Assembly: GCA_052170555.1 (NCBI GenBank)
Contig: JBQNAI010000007.1
Location: 37,909-101,908, forward strand
Length of the DNA: 64,000 bases
Source: Scybalousia_A sp052170555
GTDB taxonomy: Bacteria > Bacteroidota > Bacteroidia > Bacteroidales > P3
Reading direction: 5' to 3'
Shown: one piece after another, positions 17,132 through 25,814 of the stretch
Position numbering within the stretch: position 1 is the first letter of the stretch
How the letters are laid out: every line of letters starts with the position of its first letter
Made by a program: the position numbers and the translations under genes
Notes under the pieces: generated by a model
What the model was told of the DNA's origin: nothing
Database searches by the model: none
The model's input: only the letters and a program-made list of their open reading frames with translations

Positions 17132-20008
17132 TTATTTTATAACTATCTCATCTATGAATAACCAAGACTTTTCGTTAGGAGACAGATGCCATTCTGGGTT
17201 AGTTTTTCTGTTTATTGCTTTCATTTTTATGTACCTTGTCTTGAATGAATGAGTGGTTAAAAACGTATGAGTAATTATTTCTTCTTGTTTTGGACTAATA
17301 TCATTTTGAATTGTTTCCAATAATGTAAAATCGACACCATTATTAGAATAATAATATTCCACTTTGATAGGCATAAATATCCAAGAGCGTTCGTCTTGTA
17401 CGAAGTTTCCTCCTACACTTGACACTTCTTGTTCTGTACCTAAATCTATAATTGCTTCAACGTCCTCTCCTAGATAACCTTGCCAGCATCCTAACCGCCA
17501 GTTGTTTGTTCCCATTTTTAAATCTATCAATGCATTGTTGCCACCCGCCGTATATTGAGAAGAATACTTGCTAAGTAATTTGATACTTCGCCCGTCTGGA
17601 ATCTTAAAAAAGTAAGCTTTTACAGGTTTGCTAATGATAGAATAATTGGTGTTAGAGACATTAATGGTATCGTTATTATTAATGGTTATTTTCTCCGTTT
17701 TTGACAAAGATAAATCAAAATTTAAATAATTGATATTGATATCCAAATCCTTAGTGAATGTCCCTGTGCCCTCATATTCCAAATTAGGAACAATAGATAT
17801 GAGATTATCCGTTATTTGTGACTTAGGGCAATCTTTGTATAGACAAGCAAATTCGTGGTAAGGCACATCGCTCATCTCGAAGGTTAGAACACCACCGTTT
17901 ACTATCTCTTCATGTGAGATAAAACTTTTAGTGTATTCTTTGTCATTGAGTCTAAGAGATTTGACATAAGGAGTATTTTTTCCTTGCTTGGAACTAATAA
18001 TGAATTTTTTACCATTGGGTAGATGAATAGTAACTTTGTCAAATAAAGGTGAGCCAATAACGTATTGACAACTCACAGGAGAAATAGAGTATAAGCCCAT
18101 AGCACTCATAACGTACCATGCCGCCATTTGTCCGCAGTCATCGTTGCCACAAACTCCATCAGGTTGGTCAGAATATAAAGTTGTTAAGATTTGACGTATG
18201 AGTTTTTGTGTTTTGTATGGTTTACCAATGTAGTTATATAAGTATGCGGTGTGTTGTGATGGTTCGTTTCCGTGAGCATATTGTCCTATCAATCCAGTAA
18301 CGTCGGCTTGATTGCGTCCAGTTGTGGATTCTTGGGAATTAAAACATTCGTCCAATTTTTTTTCGAAAGCTTCGCTACCCCCCATCATAGTAATGAGTGT
18401 GTTAATATCCTGTGGAGCATAGAAAGTGTAGTGCCAACCATTTCCCTCGGTATAGTTAATATCTATTTGTTTTGGATCAAAATTTGGAATAAAACGTCCA
18501 TTCTCTTTAGGTTGAATAAATGTGTTTTTAGGATTGAAAAGGTTTTTGTAATATTGTGCCCTTTGTATGTAATCTTTATAAATATCTTGTTTATTTAACA
18601 TTTTTGCTATTTGTGCTATGCAATACATATTATAGCTCATTTCAACAGTTTTAGCAACTCCCTCATGTTCAAATTCTGCTGAAATATAACCATCGCGATT
18701 AAAGAAAGGGAGTCCGAGTTTTTGCATGTTAGCAGTTGTTATCATTGCATTAAGAGACAAATCATTATCCACACATATTCCTTTTTTTATCCATTCGGAT
18801 AGGAGGCTAACGCCATGTATTCCAATCATACAATAGGTTTCCCAAGAATATAATTCCCACATAGGAAGTTCATTGGTTTGACGATAATAATCCAAAAATG
18901 TTTTCTCAAACTGCAAACACATGTCTGGGCGGATGATGGTCATCAATGGATTCCAAGCTCTATAGGTATCCCATAAAGAAAAAATAGTATAACGGTCGTA
19001 TCCATTGGTAGTAGCGATAGGGTTCATAGGAACAGATCCGTCAATTAGATTATTTTTATCTTTGTTATTGTTAATCATTGCACGATATCTGCCGTCAATA
19101 TCAGAATAAAGATTAGGTGAAATTAGACAGTGGTATAATGATGTGTAAAATGTACGTTGTTGTTGCGGTGTTCCGCCCTCTATATCAATAACTCCTAATG
19201 TTTTTTCCCATAATTCTAAAGATTTTTTCTTAGCTTGTGAGAAATTCTTGGCACTTGTAGAGTTTAGATTTTTCAATGCACCATTTTCATCTACCGAAGA
19301 GATAGATACTTTTACTTCCAATTTATTTCCGACTTTATCCGTTTGTCCGAAATACAAATAAAGTTGTCCTGTTTCACGATTTAGATGAGAATAGATTATA
19401 TCTCTATTGAAAGAGGAAGCAAAATAAATTTGCTGATTTTCGTTCCAAGATTTGGAAGTTCTATGTCCAACTACGATATTCTTGTTTTTAATTTCAACGC
19501 TCCAATCCAAAGTAACATCTCTATGTTTAAGGTTAATAACCATCGCCATGGTATCATTCTGAGGATATGAATAGCGATGATAACCGTGTCTAACATCTGT
19601 TGTAAGTTCTACAATAATATATTTTTTATTAAATCCCTTAACTTTATAATAACCGGCACATGCTTCCTCTTCGGAATGCTTGAAAGCTAAACTATTGTTT
19701 GTCCAATCTTTTGCATGGACAGTCGGCGTAAATAGAAAATCGCACAAGTCTTCTACGCCTGTACCTGATAAATGAGTGTGCGAAAATCCATAAATAATAC
19801 TATCCGAATAATGATATCCTGAGCAGCCATCCCAACCAGACAAGCGTGTATCCGGAGATAATTGAATCATACCAAATGGAGATACGGCACCGGGGTATGT
19901 ATGCCCATGCAAGTCAGTACCCACGAAAGGATTCACTTGTTGTGCCTTTTGAGAAAAAATATTGAACGCAAAAATTGTTGCAAAAAACAATAGAAATATA
20001 TTTTTCAT
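17132..20008 (-). CDS. Secreted GH92 alpha-mannosidase with F5/8C-like module
   Basis: Calcium-dependent exo-alpha-mannosidase of family GH92, acting on mannose-rich glycans outside the cytoplasm. A signal peptide (MKNIFLLFFATIFAFNIFS) is followed by the N-terminal beta-sandwich (VNPFVGTDLHGHTYPGA, PFGMIQLSPDT) and the (alpha/alpha)6 catalytic domain with EGNGWHYTFYAPQD and the signature CGNDDCGQMAAWYVMSAMG near residues 615-640. A C-terminal module from about residue 800 (LGCWQGYLGEDVEAIIDLG, RYIKMKA) resembles F5/8 type C (CBM32-like) sugar-binding domains. The ATG at 20008 is used because an upstream TTG lies in the promoter box. At 958 residues it is longer than plain GH92 enzymes because of this module. 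Confidence 0.92.
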   Translation of the reverse strand: MKNIFLLFFATIFAFNIFSQKAQQVNPFVGTDLHGHTYPGAVSPFGMIQLSPDTRLSGWDGCSGYHYSDSIIYGFSHTHLSGTGVEDLCDFLFTPTVHAKDWTNNSLAFKHSEEEACAGYYKVKGFNKKYIIVELTTDVRHGYHRYSYPQNDTMAMVINLKHRDVTLDWSVEIKNKNIVVGHRTSKSWNENQQIYFASSFNRDIIYSHLNRETGQLYLYFGQTDKVGNKLEVKVSISSVDENGALKNLNSTSAKNFSQAKKKSLELWEKTLGVIDIEGGTPQQQRTFYTSLYHCLISPNLYSDIDGRYRAMINNNKDKNNLIDGSVPMNPIATTNGYDRYTIFSLWDTYRAWNPLMTIIRPDMCLQFEKTFLDYYRQTNELPMWELYSWETYCMIGIHGVSLLSEWIKKGICVDNDLSLNAMITTANMQKLGLPFFNRDGYISAEFEHEGVAKTVEMSYNMYCIAQIAKMLNKQDIYKDYIQRAQYYKNLFNPKNTFIQPKENGRFIPNFDPKQIDINYTEGNGWHYTFYAPQDINTLITMMGGSEAFEKKLDECFNSQESTTGRNQADVTGLIGQYAHGNEPSQHTAYLYNYIGKPYKTQKLIRQILTTLYSDQPDGVCGNDDCGQMAAWYVMSAMGLYSISPVSCQYVIGSPLFDKVTIHLPNGKKFIISSKQGKNTPYVKSLRLNDKEYTKSFISHEEIVNGGVLTFEMSDVPYHEFACLYKDCPKSQITDNLISIVPNLEYEGTGTFTKDLDININYLNFDLSLSKTEKITINNNDTINVSNTNYSIISKPVKAYFFKIPDGRSIKLLSKYSSQYTAGGNNALIDLKMGTNNWRLGCWQGYLGEDVEAIIDLGTEQEVSSVGGNFVQDERSWIFMPIKVEYYYSNNGVDFTLLETIQNDISPKQEEIITHTFLTTHSFKTRYIKMKAINRKTNPEWHLSPNEKSWLFIDEIVIK

Positions 20009-20056
20009 TATGTAATATAGTTTTTCTTTACTTATTAAAGGATTCAATTGATAATG

Positions 20057-20064
20057 CAAAATTA
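20057..20064 (-). promoter_or_regulatory. -7 promoter box of the GH92 gene
   Basis: TAATTTTG on the minus strand, 48 bases before the ATG at 20008. Confidence 0.5.
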
Positions 20065-20165
20065 TAAATTTTCAGCATATTAACAAAATTATGTAATATA
20101 TAATCATAACGTTTAATATCTATATGTTTTTATATAAGAGTGGTAATGCAAAATTTGATAATACG

Positions 20166-20251
20166 AAAATAAAGTGCCATTTCATGAAATTAAAGTGTGA
20201 GATTGGAATATTCTTTTCAAAAAAGAATATTCCAATCTCAAGAAAGAATTT
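20166..20251. repeat. 21-bp array interrupted by a long perfect hairpin
   Basis: Two type 1 units of 21 bp (20166 and 20187, cores AAAGTGCCATTT and AAAGTGTGAGAT) run into a perfect inverted repeat. On the far side a type 2 unit in the opposite orientation (20231-20251, core TCTCAAGAAAGA on the plus strand) closes the array. The hairpin arms replace the usual GACAT half of the units. Confidence 0.75.
20199..20239 (-). terminator. Hairpin between the TPR gene and the GH92 gene
   Basis: Perfect 19-bp inverted repeat (20199-20217 with 20221-20239, arm GAGATTGGAATATTCTTTT) with a three-base loop, downstream of the TPR gene that ends at 20313. It lacks a clear T-run on the minus side, so terminator activity is inferred from stem strength and position. 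Confidence 0.55.
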
Positions 20252-20312
20252 ATGGGAGGGAGGTTTGGCAATAACCTTTGTTTAATTTGTCAGATTTTAG
20301 TATCTATTACCC

Positions 20313-21743
20313 CTATTCTATAAACTCTTTGTTATCTTTATTTTTTTTGTCATAATTTTCTTTTGAGACCTTCTTTTTATTTGATTTTTCTTTGATTTGT
20401 GGATATCCCTCCTTGTTGCAATAATTATCTATTTTGTCTTGTGCTTTTGTATGTTGCAACTCTAATGCTTGCAAATAATATTTGCAAGCATTCTGTTTAT
20501 CTCCTTTGTTCTGATAATTAATTCCCAAGAGATAATAAATATCCGAAATTTCAGCATCAAGATTTGCAGCTTTATTAAGATACTTTATTGCCTTGTTTGT
20601 AATACCGAAATTAGTATAAACTCTACCCAAATTATACCACCCTCCTCCTAAATAGGGTTCATATTTGGTGGATAATTTATACTCCTTGATAGCGTCGGCT
20701 AAACGACCTAAATTTTCATAAGCGATACCTAGATTGTTATGTGCGAACGGCGTCTTGTTATTTAAAGAAATGGCACGTTTAAAATCCAAAATAGCGAATT
20801 CATATTCTTTGAGGTTAGATTCGACTAATCCTCTATAATTGTAACCATCAGCAAATGTGTCGTTGAGTACGATAGCATAGTTGAACTGTACGATAGCATC
20901 TTGATATTGATATAAATGACTATAATTAATTCCCTTTAGATAAAACGCATAGTAGTTACTATCAATCATAATACATGTATCCAAGTCCATATTTGAAGCG
21001 ATATAATTTTTTTCCCAACCTCTACAAATTGCCCTTTGTAAATAGGCGTCATAGTGAGTGTATCCATTTTCTATGGATATGGAGTAAAATGTAGTAGCAG
21101 AGGAATAATCTTGACGCCTGCGTCTAAGTTCTCCGAGAATATAGTATGTAATGCAATTATTATTCAGTGTAAGATAATTTATTGAAATATTATATGCATC
21201 GACAAACCTATTGTTGTAATAGTATAACAACGTAAGAATAGTTCTGTAAGACGTATCTATTTCATTTTTGCTTTCGTTTTGTTTATTTTGCCAGCGAATG
21301 ATAGCATCTATAACCCTATCAATGTCTTTATTAGATAAGATTTTCATGGATTGTAATATATTCTTATCAAATCTATCTTCAACAGTCTGCTGTGAAACTT
21401 CTGCTATAAGAGAGTCGTTTTTAGTGCTTTGTCTAGCCAGCATGCACATATAAATAATGTTAACTAGAGTATTACTTTCTTCTTCATTATATAGATTTTT
21501 GCATATTTCAAGAGTCTTTTCGTAATCTTGCATACGATAATAAATTTCCGCTTGCATCCTTCGTAATTCTTCCATATCATAGTAGTCATCTTCTTTGGCT
21601 ACTGTGTATATCTGCATAGCAATATTGAGATTATCGTTATTAATAGCCTTTCTCATCAAATATTTATAATCCTTACTGTTTTGTGATAATAAGTTGACAC
21701 AGTAAACAAAAGAAAATAAAAAATAGAATATGAAAAATTTCAT
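20313..21743 (-). CDS. Secreted or periplasmic TPR-repeat protein
   Basis: A signal peptide (MKFFIFYFLFSFVYCVNLLS) is followed by about ten tetratricopeptide repeats from residue 30 to 445; clear units are NYRGLVESNLKEYEFAILDF, AHNNLGIAYENLGRLADAIK and WYNLGRVYTNFGITNKAIKY. The tail (about 450-476) is Lys/Asn/Asp-rich. TPR arrays are protein-interaction scaffolds; the partner is unknown. It follows the Sua5-type gene by 5 bases and should be cotranscribed with it, but no functional link is evident. Confidence 0.85.
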   Translation of the reverse strand: MKFFIFYFLFSFVYCVNLLSQNSKDYKYLMRKAINNDNLNIAMQIYTVAKEDDYYDMEELRRMQAEIYYRMQDYEKTLEICKNLYNEEESNTLVNIIYMCMLARQSTKNDSLIAEVSQQTVEDRFDKNILQSMKILSNKDIDRVIDAIIRWQNKQNESKNEIDTSYRTILTLLYYYNNRFVDAYNISINYLTLNNNCITYYILGELRRRRQDYSSATTFYSISIENGYTHYDAYLQRAICRGWEKNYIASNMDLDTCIMIDSNYYAFYLKGINYSHLYQYQDAIVQFNYAIVLNDTFADGYNYRGLVESNLKEYEFAILDFKRAISLNNKTPFAHNNLGIAYENLGRLADAIKEYKLSTKYEPYLGGGWYNLGRVYTNFGITNKAIKYLNKAANLDAEISDIYYLLGINYQNKGDKQNACKYYLQALELQHTKAQDKIDNYCNKEGYPQIKEKSNKKKVSKENYDKKNKDNKEFIE

Positions 21744-21748
21744 ATGTG

Positions 21749-22360
21749 TTATAATTTTCCTAATCCTTGTCGTAATATTTCATAATCACTTCCAGAGGTC
21801 ATATCTAGGACGGTGGAAGGTATGCCGACTATCTGCCCCATATTTATTGCAAAGTCTATAATTGAAGCGTATTGCTCGTATATCAATTCTGCATTTTTGT
21901 AAATATCATCTTCTTGCTCATAGTGTGGAGCTGAGGTTACGAGCAAAGGTCTATTTAATCTACTAATTATTGTTTTGAGTATATTATTTTGAGTAATGCG
22001 TATGCCTATTGTTCGTTTTTTATTTTGAAAGATTTTAGGAGTTAGCTTACTTGCCTGCATAACAAGAGTAAATTTACCGGTGTCAAGTGATTTGATGAAA
22101 GCAAATTGTTGATTAGATAAAGGCTTTACGTAAGAGGAAGCCATTGATAAAGAAGAACACATTATAGAAAAGTTACTCTTTTCAAGTTTTTTCCCTTTTA
22201 ATTCTGCAAGCCTATGAGCTGCTTTTTTTGATTGAATATCACATACAAAAGCATAAAGAGTGTCTGTCGGAACAAGTAATATACCGTCATTTTCTAGAGA
22301 ATAGTATGCAGTATCCAAGTATTTTGACGCTATACTATCCTCATACAAGTTGATCAACAT
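21749..22360 (-). CDS. Sua5/YciO/YrdC family protein (threonylcarbamoyl-AMP synthase-like)
   Basis: YrdC-fold protein. The family makes threonylcarbamoyl-AMP from threonine, bicarbonate and ATP for the t6A37 modification of tRNA. Typical pieces are the N-terminal GILLVPTDTLYAFVCDI, the KGKKLEKSNFSIMC stretch (the KxR motif is altered), TIGIRI and PLLVTSAPH, ending PSTVLDMTSG. It lacks the C-terminal Sua5 domain (204 residues). The ATG at 22360 is used. A second YrdC protein is encoded at 39797-40342. This one, with less canonical motifs (KGKKLEKSNF rather than KGRDxxKPL), resembles the YciO subgroup, so the second may be the true TsaC. tsaB is nearby (22997). Confidence 0.82.
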   Translation of the reverse strand: MLINLYEDSIASKYLDTAYYSLENDGILLVPTDTLYAFVCDIQSKKAAHRLAELKGKKLEKSNFSIMCSSLSMASSYVKPLSNQQFAFIKSLDTGKFTLVMQASKLTPKIFQNKKRTIGIRITQNNILKTIISRLNRPLLVTSAPHYEQEDDIYKNAELIYEQYASIIDFAINMGQIVGIPSTVLDMTSGSDYEILRQGLGKL

Positions 22361-22379
22361 ATGATTCAAGTTTTAAAAC

Positions 22380-22411
22380 TTTGCAAATATACATCTTTTT
22401 TTATAAATTTG
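22380..22411. promoter_or_regulatory. Back-to-back promoters, YrdC gene and fRMsr gene
   Basis: Minus-strand box TATATTTG (22384-22391) and plus-strand box TAAATTTG (22404-22411) lie 12 bases apart. The plus -33 TTTG (22380-22383) abuts the minus box, giving TTTGCAAA, with 20-base spacing to the plus -7 box. Confidence 0.65.
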
Positions 22412-22439
22412 CATTCTAAAATTCAAAACAAGCAGTGTT

Positions 22440-22919
22440 ATGTCTGAAAGATTAGTAGTTGATGGGAGAACAAAAGAAGATAAATATGCTATATTATTTC
22501 CTCAAATTGAGTCTGTGATAGCCAAAGAGAGAGATATTATCGCTAATATGGCGAATATTTCTTCTATGGTGCATTTTACATTTGATTTCTTGTGGACTGG
22601 TTTTTATAGGGTATTGAACGGAGAATTGGTTTTGGGACCATTCCAAGGTCCTTTGGCTTGTGTGCGTATTAGAAAGGGACGAGGTGTTTGTGGCATGGCA
22701 TGGCAACAAGAACAAACATTGATTGTTCCAGATGTGGAGTTATTTGAGGGGCATATTGCGTGCAGTTCTTTATCTCAAAGTGAGATAGTGATACCTGTTT
22801 TTGAAGGTAATACTATTGTTGCGGTGTTTGATATAGATAGTCAAAGGAAAAATACTTTTGATTTGATTGATAAAAAATATTTGGAGTCAATTGTTGCATT
22901 ACTTTACGCAAAAAACTGA
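22440..22919 (+). CDS. msrC: Free methionine-(R)-sulfoxide reductase, GAF domain
   Basis: Single GAF domain enzyme that reduces free methionine-R-sulfoxide, part of oxidative damage repair in the cytoplasm. Family motifs: FLWTGFYRVLNGELVLGPFQG, the cysteine-containing ACVRIRKGRGVCGMAW, and VPDVELFEGHIACSS with the catalytic Cys, followed by SEIVIPVF and FDIDS. The three Cys of the known mechanism are present. Length 159 fits. Own promoter at 22404-22411. Confidence 0.92.
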   Translation: MSERLVVDGRTKEDKYAILFPQIESVIAKERDIIANMANISSMVHFTFDFLWTGFYRVLNGELVLGPFQGPLACVRIRKGRGVCGMAWQQEQTLIVPDVELFEGHIACSSLSQSEIVIPVFEGNTIVAVFDIDSQRKNTFDLIDKKYLESIVALLYAKN

Positions 22920-22961
22920 ATACAACTCATAATAAAGAAGGGTTAAATAAGAAAATTTCCA

Positions 22962-22969
22962 TATCTTTG
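22962..22969 (+). promoter_or_regulatory. -7 promoter box of tsaB
   Basis: TATCTTTG, 27 bases before the GTG start of tsaB. An in-frame TTG at 22967 lies within the box and so cannot be the start of a transcript begun here. Confidence 0.55.
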
Positions 22970-22996
22970 CAGACTGTAAAAAATTCAAACATAAAC

Positions 22997-23719
22997 GTGA
23001 TAGAAAATATTCCACTAGTACTAAACATAGATACGGCAACTGATGTATGTTCTGTCGCATTGAGTAAGGGCAGTACAGTTCTTTCTTCGTTGGAGTGCAG
23101 AGAATCTAATGCACACTCTAGAATGTTGGCAGTACTTATTGATAGACTTTTTACCAACACGTATTTCACAATAGGAGAATTGGATGCAGTCGCAGTAAGT
23201 AGAGGCCCTGGCTCATATACAGGACTGCGTATCGGAGTGTCTTCGGCAAAAGGAATAGCCTATGCAAGAAATATTCCATTAATAGCTGTAGACACTTTGC
23301 AAATATTAGCACTTAAAGCGAATAAAAAGTATAAAAATTGTTTGTATTTACCGATGATTGATGCAAGACGTATGGAAGTGTATACGTCTTTGTATGATAG
23401 TGAAATGAATTGCTTAAAAGAGATATCGGCGGATATAATTGATTCGGATATTTATGCACGTTATTCTGCAGAAAAGATTATTTTGGTTGGTGATGGGGCT
23501 AAGAAGTGTAAAAGTGTTTTGATAGATGAGCGTTATGTATTGGATGAAGAAATTTATTTACAGGCAAAAGATATGGTTGAGTTGTCTTATGGTAGGTATA
23601 TAAAAAAAGAATTTGAAGATGTTGCATATTTTGAACCTTATTATTTAAAAGAATTTATTGCTATTAAGAGTAAAGTAAAAGGATTGTATAATGAGAAAAT
23701 GGAAGTAAGAAAAAAATAA
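22997..23719 (+). CDS. tsaB: tRNA threonylcarbamoyladenosine biosynthesis protein TsaB
   Basis: Non-catalytic partner of TsaD in t6A37 synthesis, an ASKHA-fold protein. Motifs: LVLNIDTATDVCSVALSKG at the N-terminus and AVSRGPGSYTGLRIGVSSAKG near residue 65, the TsaB signature, then IAVDTLQILA. The start is a GTG at 22997 (no ATG is available; the frame is open upstream through the promoter). Length 240 is usual. It is followed 25 bases later by trmB, so two tRNA-modification genes form a unit. Confidence 0.93.
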   Translation: MIENIPLVLNIDTATDVCSVALSKGSTVLSSLECRESNAHSRMLAVLIDRLFTNTYFTIGELDAVAVSRGPGSYTGLRIGVSSAKGIAYARNIPLIAVDTLQILALKANKKYKNCLYLPMIDARRMEVYTSLYDSEMNCLKEISADIIDSDIYARYSAEKIILVGDGAKKCKSVLIDERYVLDEEIYLQAKDMVELSYGRYIKKEFEDVAYFEPYYLKEFIAIKSKVKGLYNEKMEVRKK

Positions 23720-23744
23720 ATAGAAACATAAAAAGGATATAATT

Positions 23745-24404
23745 GTGGGGAAAAATAAATTAGTAAGATTTGCAGAGAACCTAACTTTTACCAATTTGTT
23801 TCAAATATCTTTTGAAGACATAAAATTAAATGGATTCAAAATGAAGGGTAAATGGCGGGAAGAGTATTTCAAAAATACAAATCCAATTGTTTTGGAGCTG
23901 GGTTGTGGTAAAGGAGAGTATACTGTAGGGCTTGCGAAGACGTATCCAAACAAGAACTTTATAGGTATAGATATCAAAGGGGCAAGACTTTGGAGAGGAT
24001 GTAAAACTGCAGTTGAAGACAACATGAATAATGTTGCTTTTTTAAGGACTCATGTTCAGATGTTGGAAAGTTTTTTTTCTAAGAATGAAGTTGATGAGAT
24101 TTGGATAACATTTTGTGATCCACAGCCGAAGAATGAGAATAGACGTTTGACTTGTAAAAGATTTCTGTCCCTATATTCGCAAGTCTTAAAGACTGATGGG
24201 TTATTACACTTAAAGACTGATAGTAAGGAGTTATTTGAATATACAATAGAGTTACTGAAAAAAGACAATCATGGCATATTATTTGCGAGTGAAGACTTAT
24301 ATACGAGCGACTATGAGGGAGATGCAAAACAAATAAAGACATTTTATGAAAAGATGTTTTTGAATGAGGGTAAAAAAATAACGTATATAAAATTTAGATT
24401 GTAG
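23745..24404 (+). CDS. trmB: tRNA (guanine-N7-)-methyltransferase
   Basis: Makes m7G46 in tRNA with SAM. Rossmann motif VLELGCGKGEYTVGLAK, the acidic GIDIKGARLW strand, and the TrmB signature region EIWITFCDPQPKNENRRL (the usual DPWPK appears as DPQPK, as in other Bacteroidetes), then LKTDSKELFEYT. The start codon is GTG, preceded by AAAAGGATAT. Length 219 is normal. It probably shares the tsaB transcript. Confidence 0.93.
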   Translation: MGKNKLVRFAENLTFTNLFQISFEDIKLNGFKMKGKWREEYFKNTNPIVLELGCGKGEYTVGLAKTYPNKNFIGIDIKGARLWRGCKTAVEDNMNNVAFLRTHVQMLESFFSKNEVDEIWITFCDPQPKNENRRLTCKRFLSLYSQVLKTDGLLHLKTDSKELFEYTIELLKKDNHGILFASEDLYTSDYEGDAKQIKTFYEKMFLNEGKKITYIKFRL

Positions 24405-24432
24405 AAAAGCGAAATTCTTTTTTGAAAAGAAA

Positions 24433-24474
24433 AATTTGTTTCTTGACAACATAAAAATAAAGTGTGACATTGAT
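24433..24474 (+). repeat. 21-bp intergenic tandem array, 2 units
   Basis: One type 2 unit (24433, core GTTTCTTGACAAC) and one type 1 unit (24454, core AAAGTGTGACAT), each 21 bp, between trmB and the next gene. Confidence 0.75.
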
Positions 24475-24525
24475 TTGCCTAGATAAAGAGATAACGAATG
24501 ATTAATAATAAAAAATTAAGTAGCT

Positions 24526-25542
24526 ATGAAAAAGACAATTTTGATGCTAAGTTTGATTTTTTCAAGTTTAGTACTTGTTGCTCAGACTCAGGAAGAGATT
24601 TTGAACAAATGGATTAATACTTACAATGAATTAAGTTCTGCGAAAAACTATGACGCAATGATAAGTAATTTTGATGCTTGTCGAAATGAACTTCCTGCAT
24701 GGGATTATGCTTATTATTACAAAGGGATGGCGGAATTCAATAAAGAGAACTACGCTCAGGCACTTAAAGATTTGACAACTTTTACGCAGACAAACAAAGA
24801 AGAAAGTGTAGTTTATCTTATGATGGCCAAGAGTTGCAATGTGTTGTCGCAACCACAGGATGCTTTAACCCATTTGGTCATTTATACACAGAAAGAACCT
24901 AATGACAAAAACGGATATTTAGAGATGGCTAATGCCCATCGTAATCTTAATCAATATGACAAATATATTGAAGATTTGCAGAAAGTTTCTTCTATAGATA
25001 GCGAAGACGGAACAGTTTATAAGAATATTGCCTCTGCGTATGCTATGCAGAAGGATTTTGTTAACGCCATTGCTAATTATGACAAAGTTATTGCATTAGA
25101 ACCTAATAATGCAGACTTATATTATGAGCGTGCTACGTGTAAGGCATCATTAAAAACCGCTGAATCAGTGTTACAAGCTATTGAAGATTTCAATAAGTCC
25201 GAAGAATTAGGCAAAAATGATGCAAAGCTTTATACATACAAATACAATTGTTATTCTATGTTGAAAAACAATGCTGGCATAATAGAAACTTGTACAAAGC
25301 TTTTAGCATTAGATCCTAATGACTTGCGAACTTTGAATAATCGTGCTACCACTTATTATAAGGATAAGAAATATAAGGAGGCTATTGCTGATATAGATCA
25401 AATTATATCCAATGCAAATGTGGATGATAAGATGAAATTGAATGCTCTTAAAACACGTTATATGTGTAAAAAGTCTCTTAATGATGTAAAGGGGGCAAAT
25501 GCAGATTTGGAATTGATAAATAAAATGTCCGGTAAGAAATAA
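24526..25542 (+). CDS. Exported TPR-repeat protein
   Basis: A signal peptide (MKKTILMLSLIFSSLVLVAQ) is followed by about seven or eight tetratricopeptide repeats filling the 338 residues; clear ones are YYYKGMAEFNKENYAQALKD, KNIASAYAMQKDFVNAIANY and LNNRATTYYKDKKYKEAIAD. Expected in the periplasm or on a membrane surface. The role is unknown. It stands alone between a 21-bp array and a nested hairpin. Confidence 0.85.
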   Translation: MKKTILMLSLIFSSLVLVAQTQEEILNKWINTYNELSSAKNYDAMISNFDACRNELPAWDYAYYYKGMAEFNKENYAQALKDLTTFTQTNKEESVVYLMMAKSCNVLSQPQDALTHLVIYTQKEPNDKNGYLEMANAHRNLNQYDKYIEDLQKVSSIDSEDGTVYKNIASAYAMQKDFVNAIANYDKVIALEPNNADLYYERATCKASLKTAESVLQAIEDFNKSEELGKNDAKLYTYKYNCYSMLKNNAGIIETCTKLLALDPNDLRTLNNRATTYYKDKKYKEAIADIDQIISNANVDDKMKLNALKTRYMCKKSLNDVKGANADLELINKMSGKK

Positions 25543-25561
25543 AGAAATACTTTAATTATGT

Positions 25562-25662
25562 GACATAAAAAATAGAGTGCCGATAAAAAATCCTTTTTAA
25601 AAAAGAAAAAAATCTTTCTTTAAGTAAGTAAATTCTTTTTTTGAAAGGATTTTTTTTATGTC
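25562..25662. terminator. Nested hairpins after the TPR gene
   Basis: The inner arms AAAAAATCCTTT (25585-25596) and AAAGGATTTTTT (25644-25655) are complementary, as are outer arms containing GACATAAAAA (from 25562) and TTTTTATGTC (to 25662). The structure is degenerate 21-bp-family sequence arranged as a dyad. Terminator function is likely but not certain. Confidence 0.5.
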
Positions 25663-25814
25663 AAGAAATAGTTTTCTTGTTTAGACAAGTTAAATTGTTT
25701 ATTAAGTAAAATATTATTTTAATATATTATTTTTCAAATTTAATTTTTACATTATTTTAATTGATTTTTCATCTTGATAACAAGGTTGTACTTGTTGAAT
25801 TACCAAAATACAGA

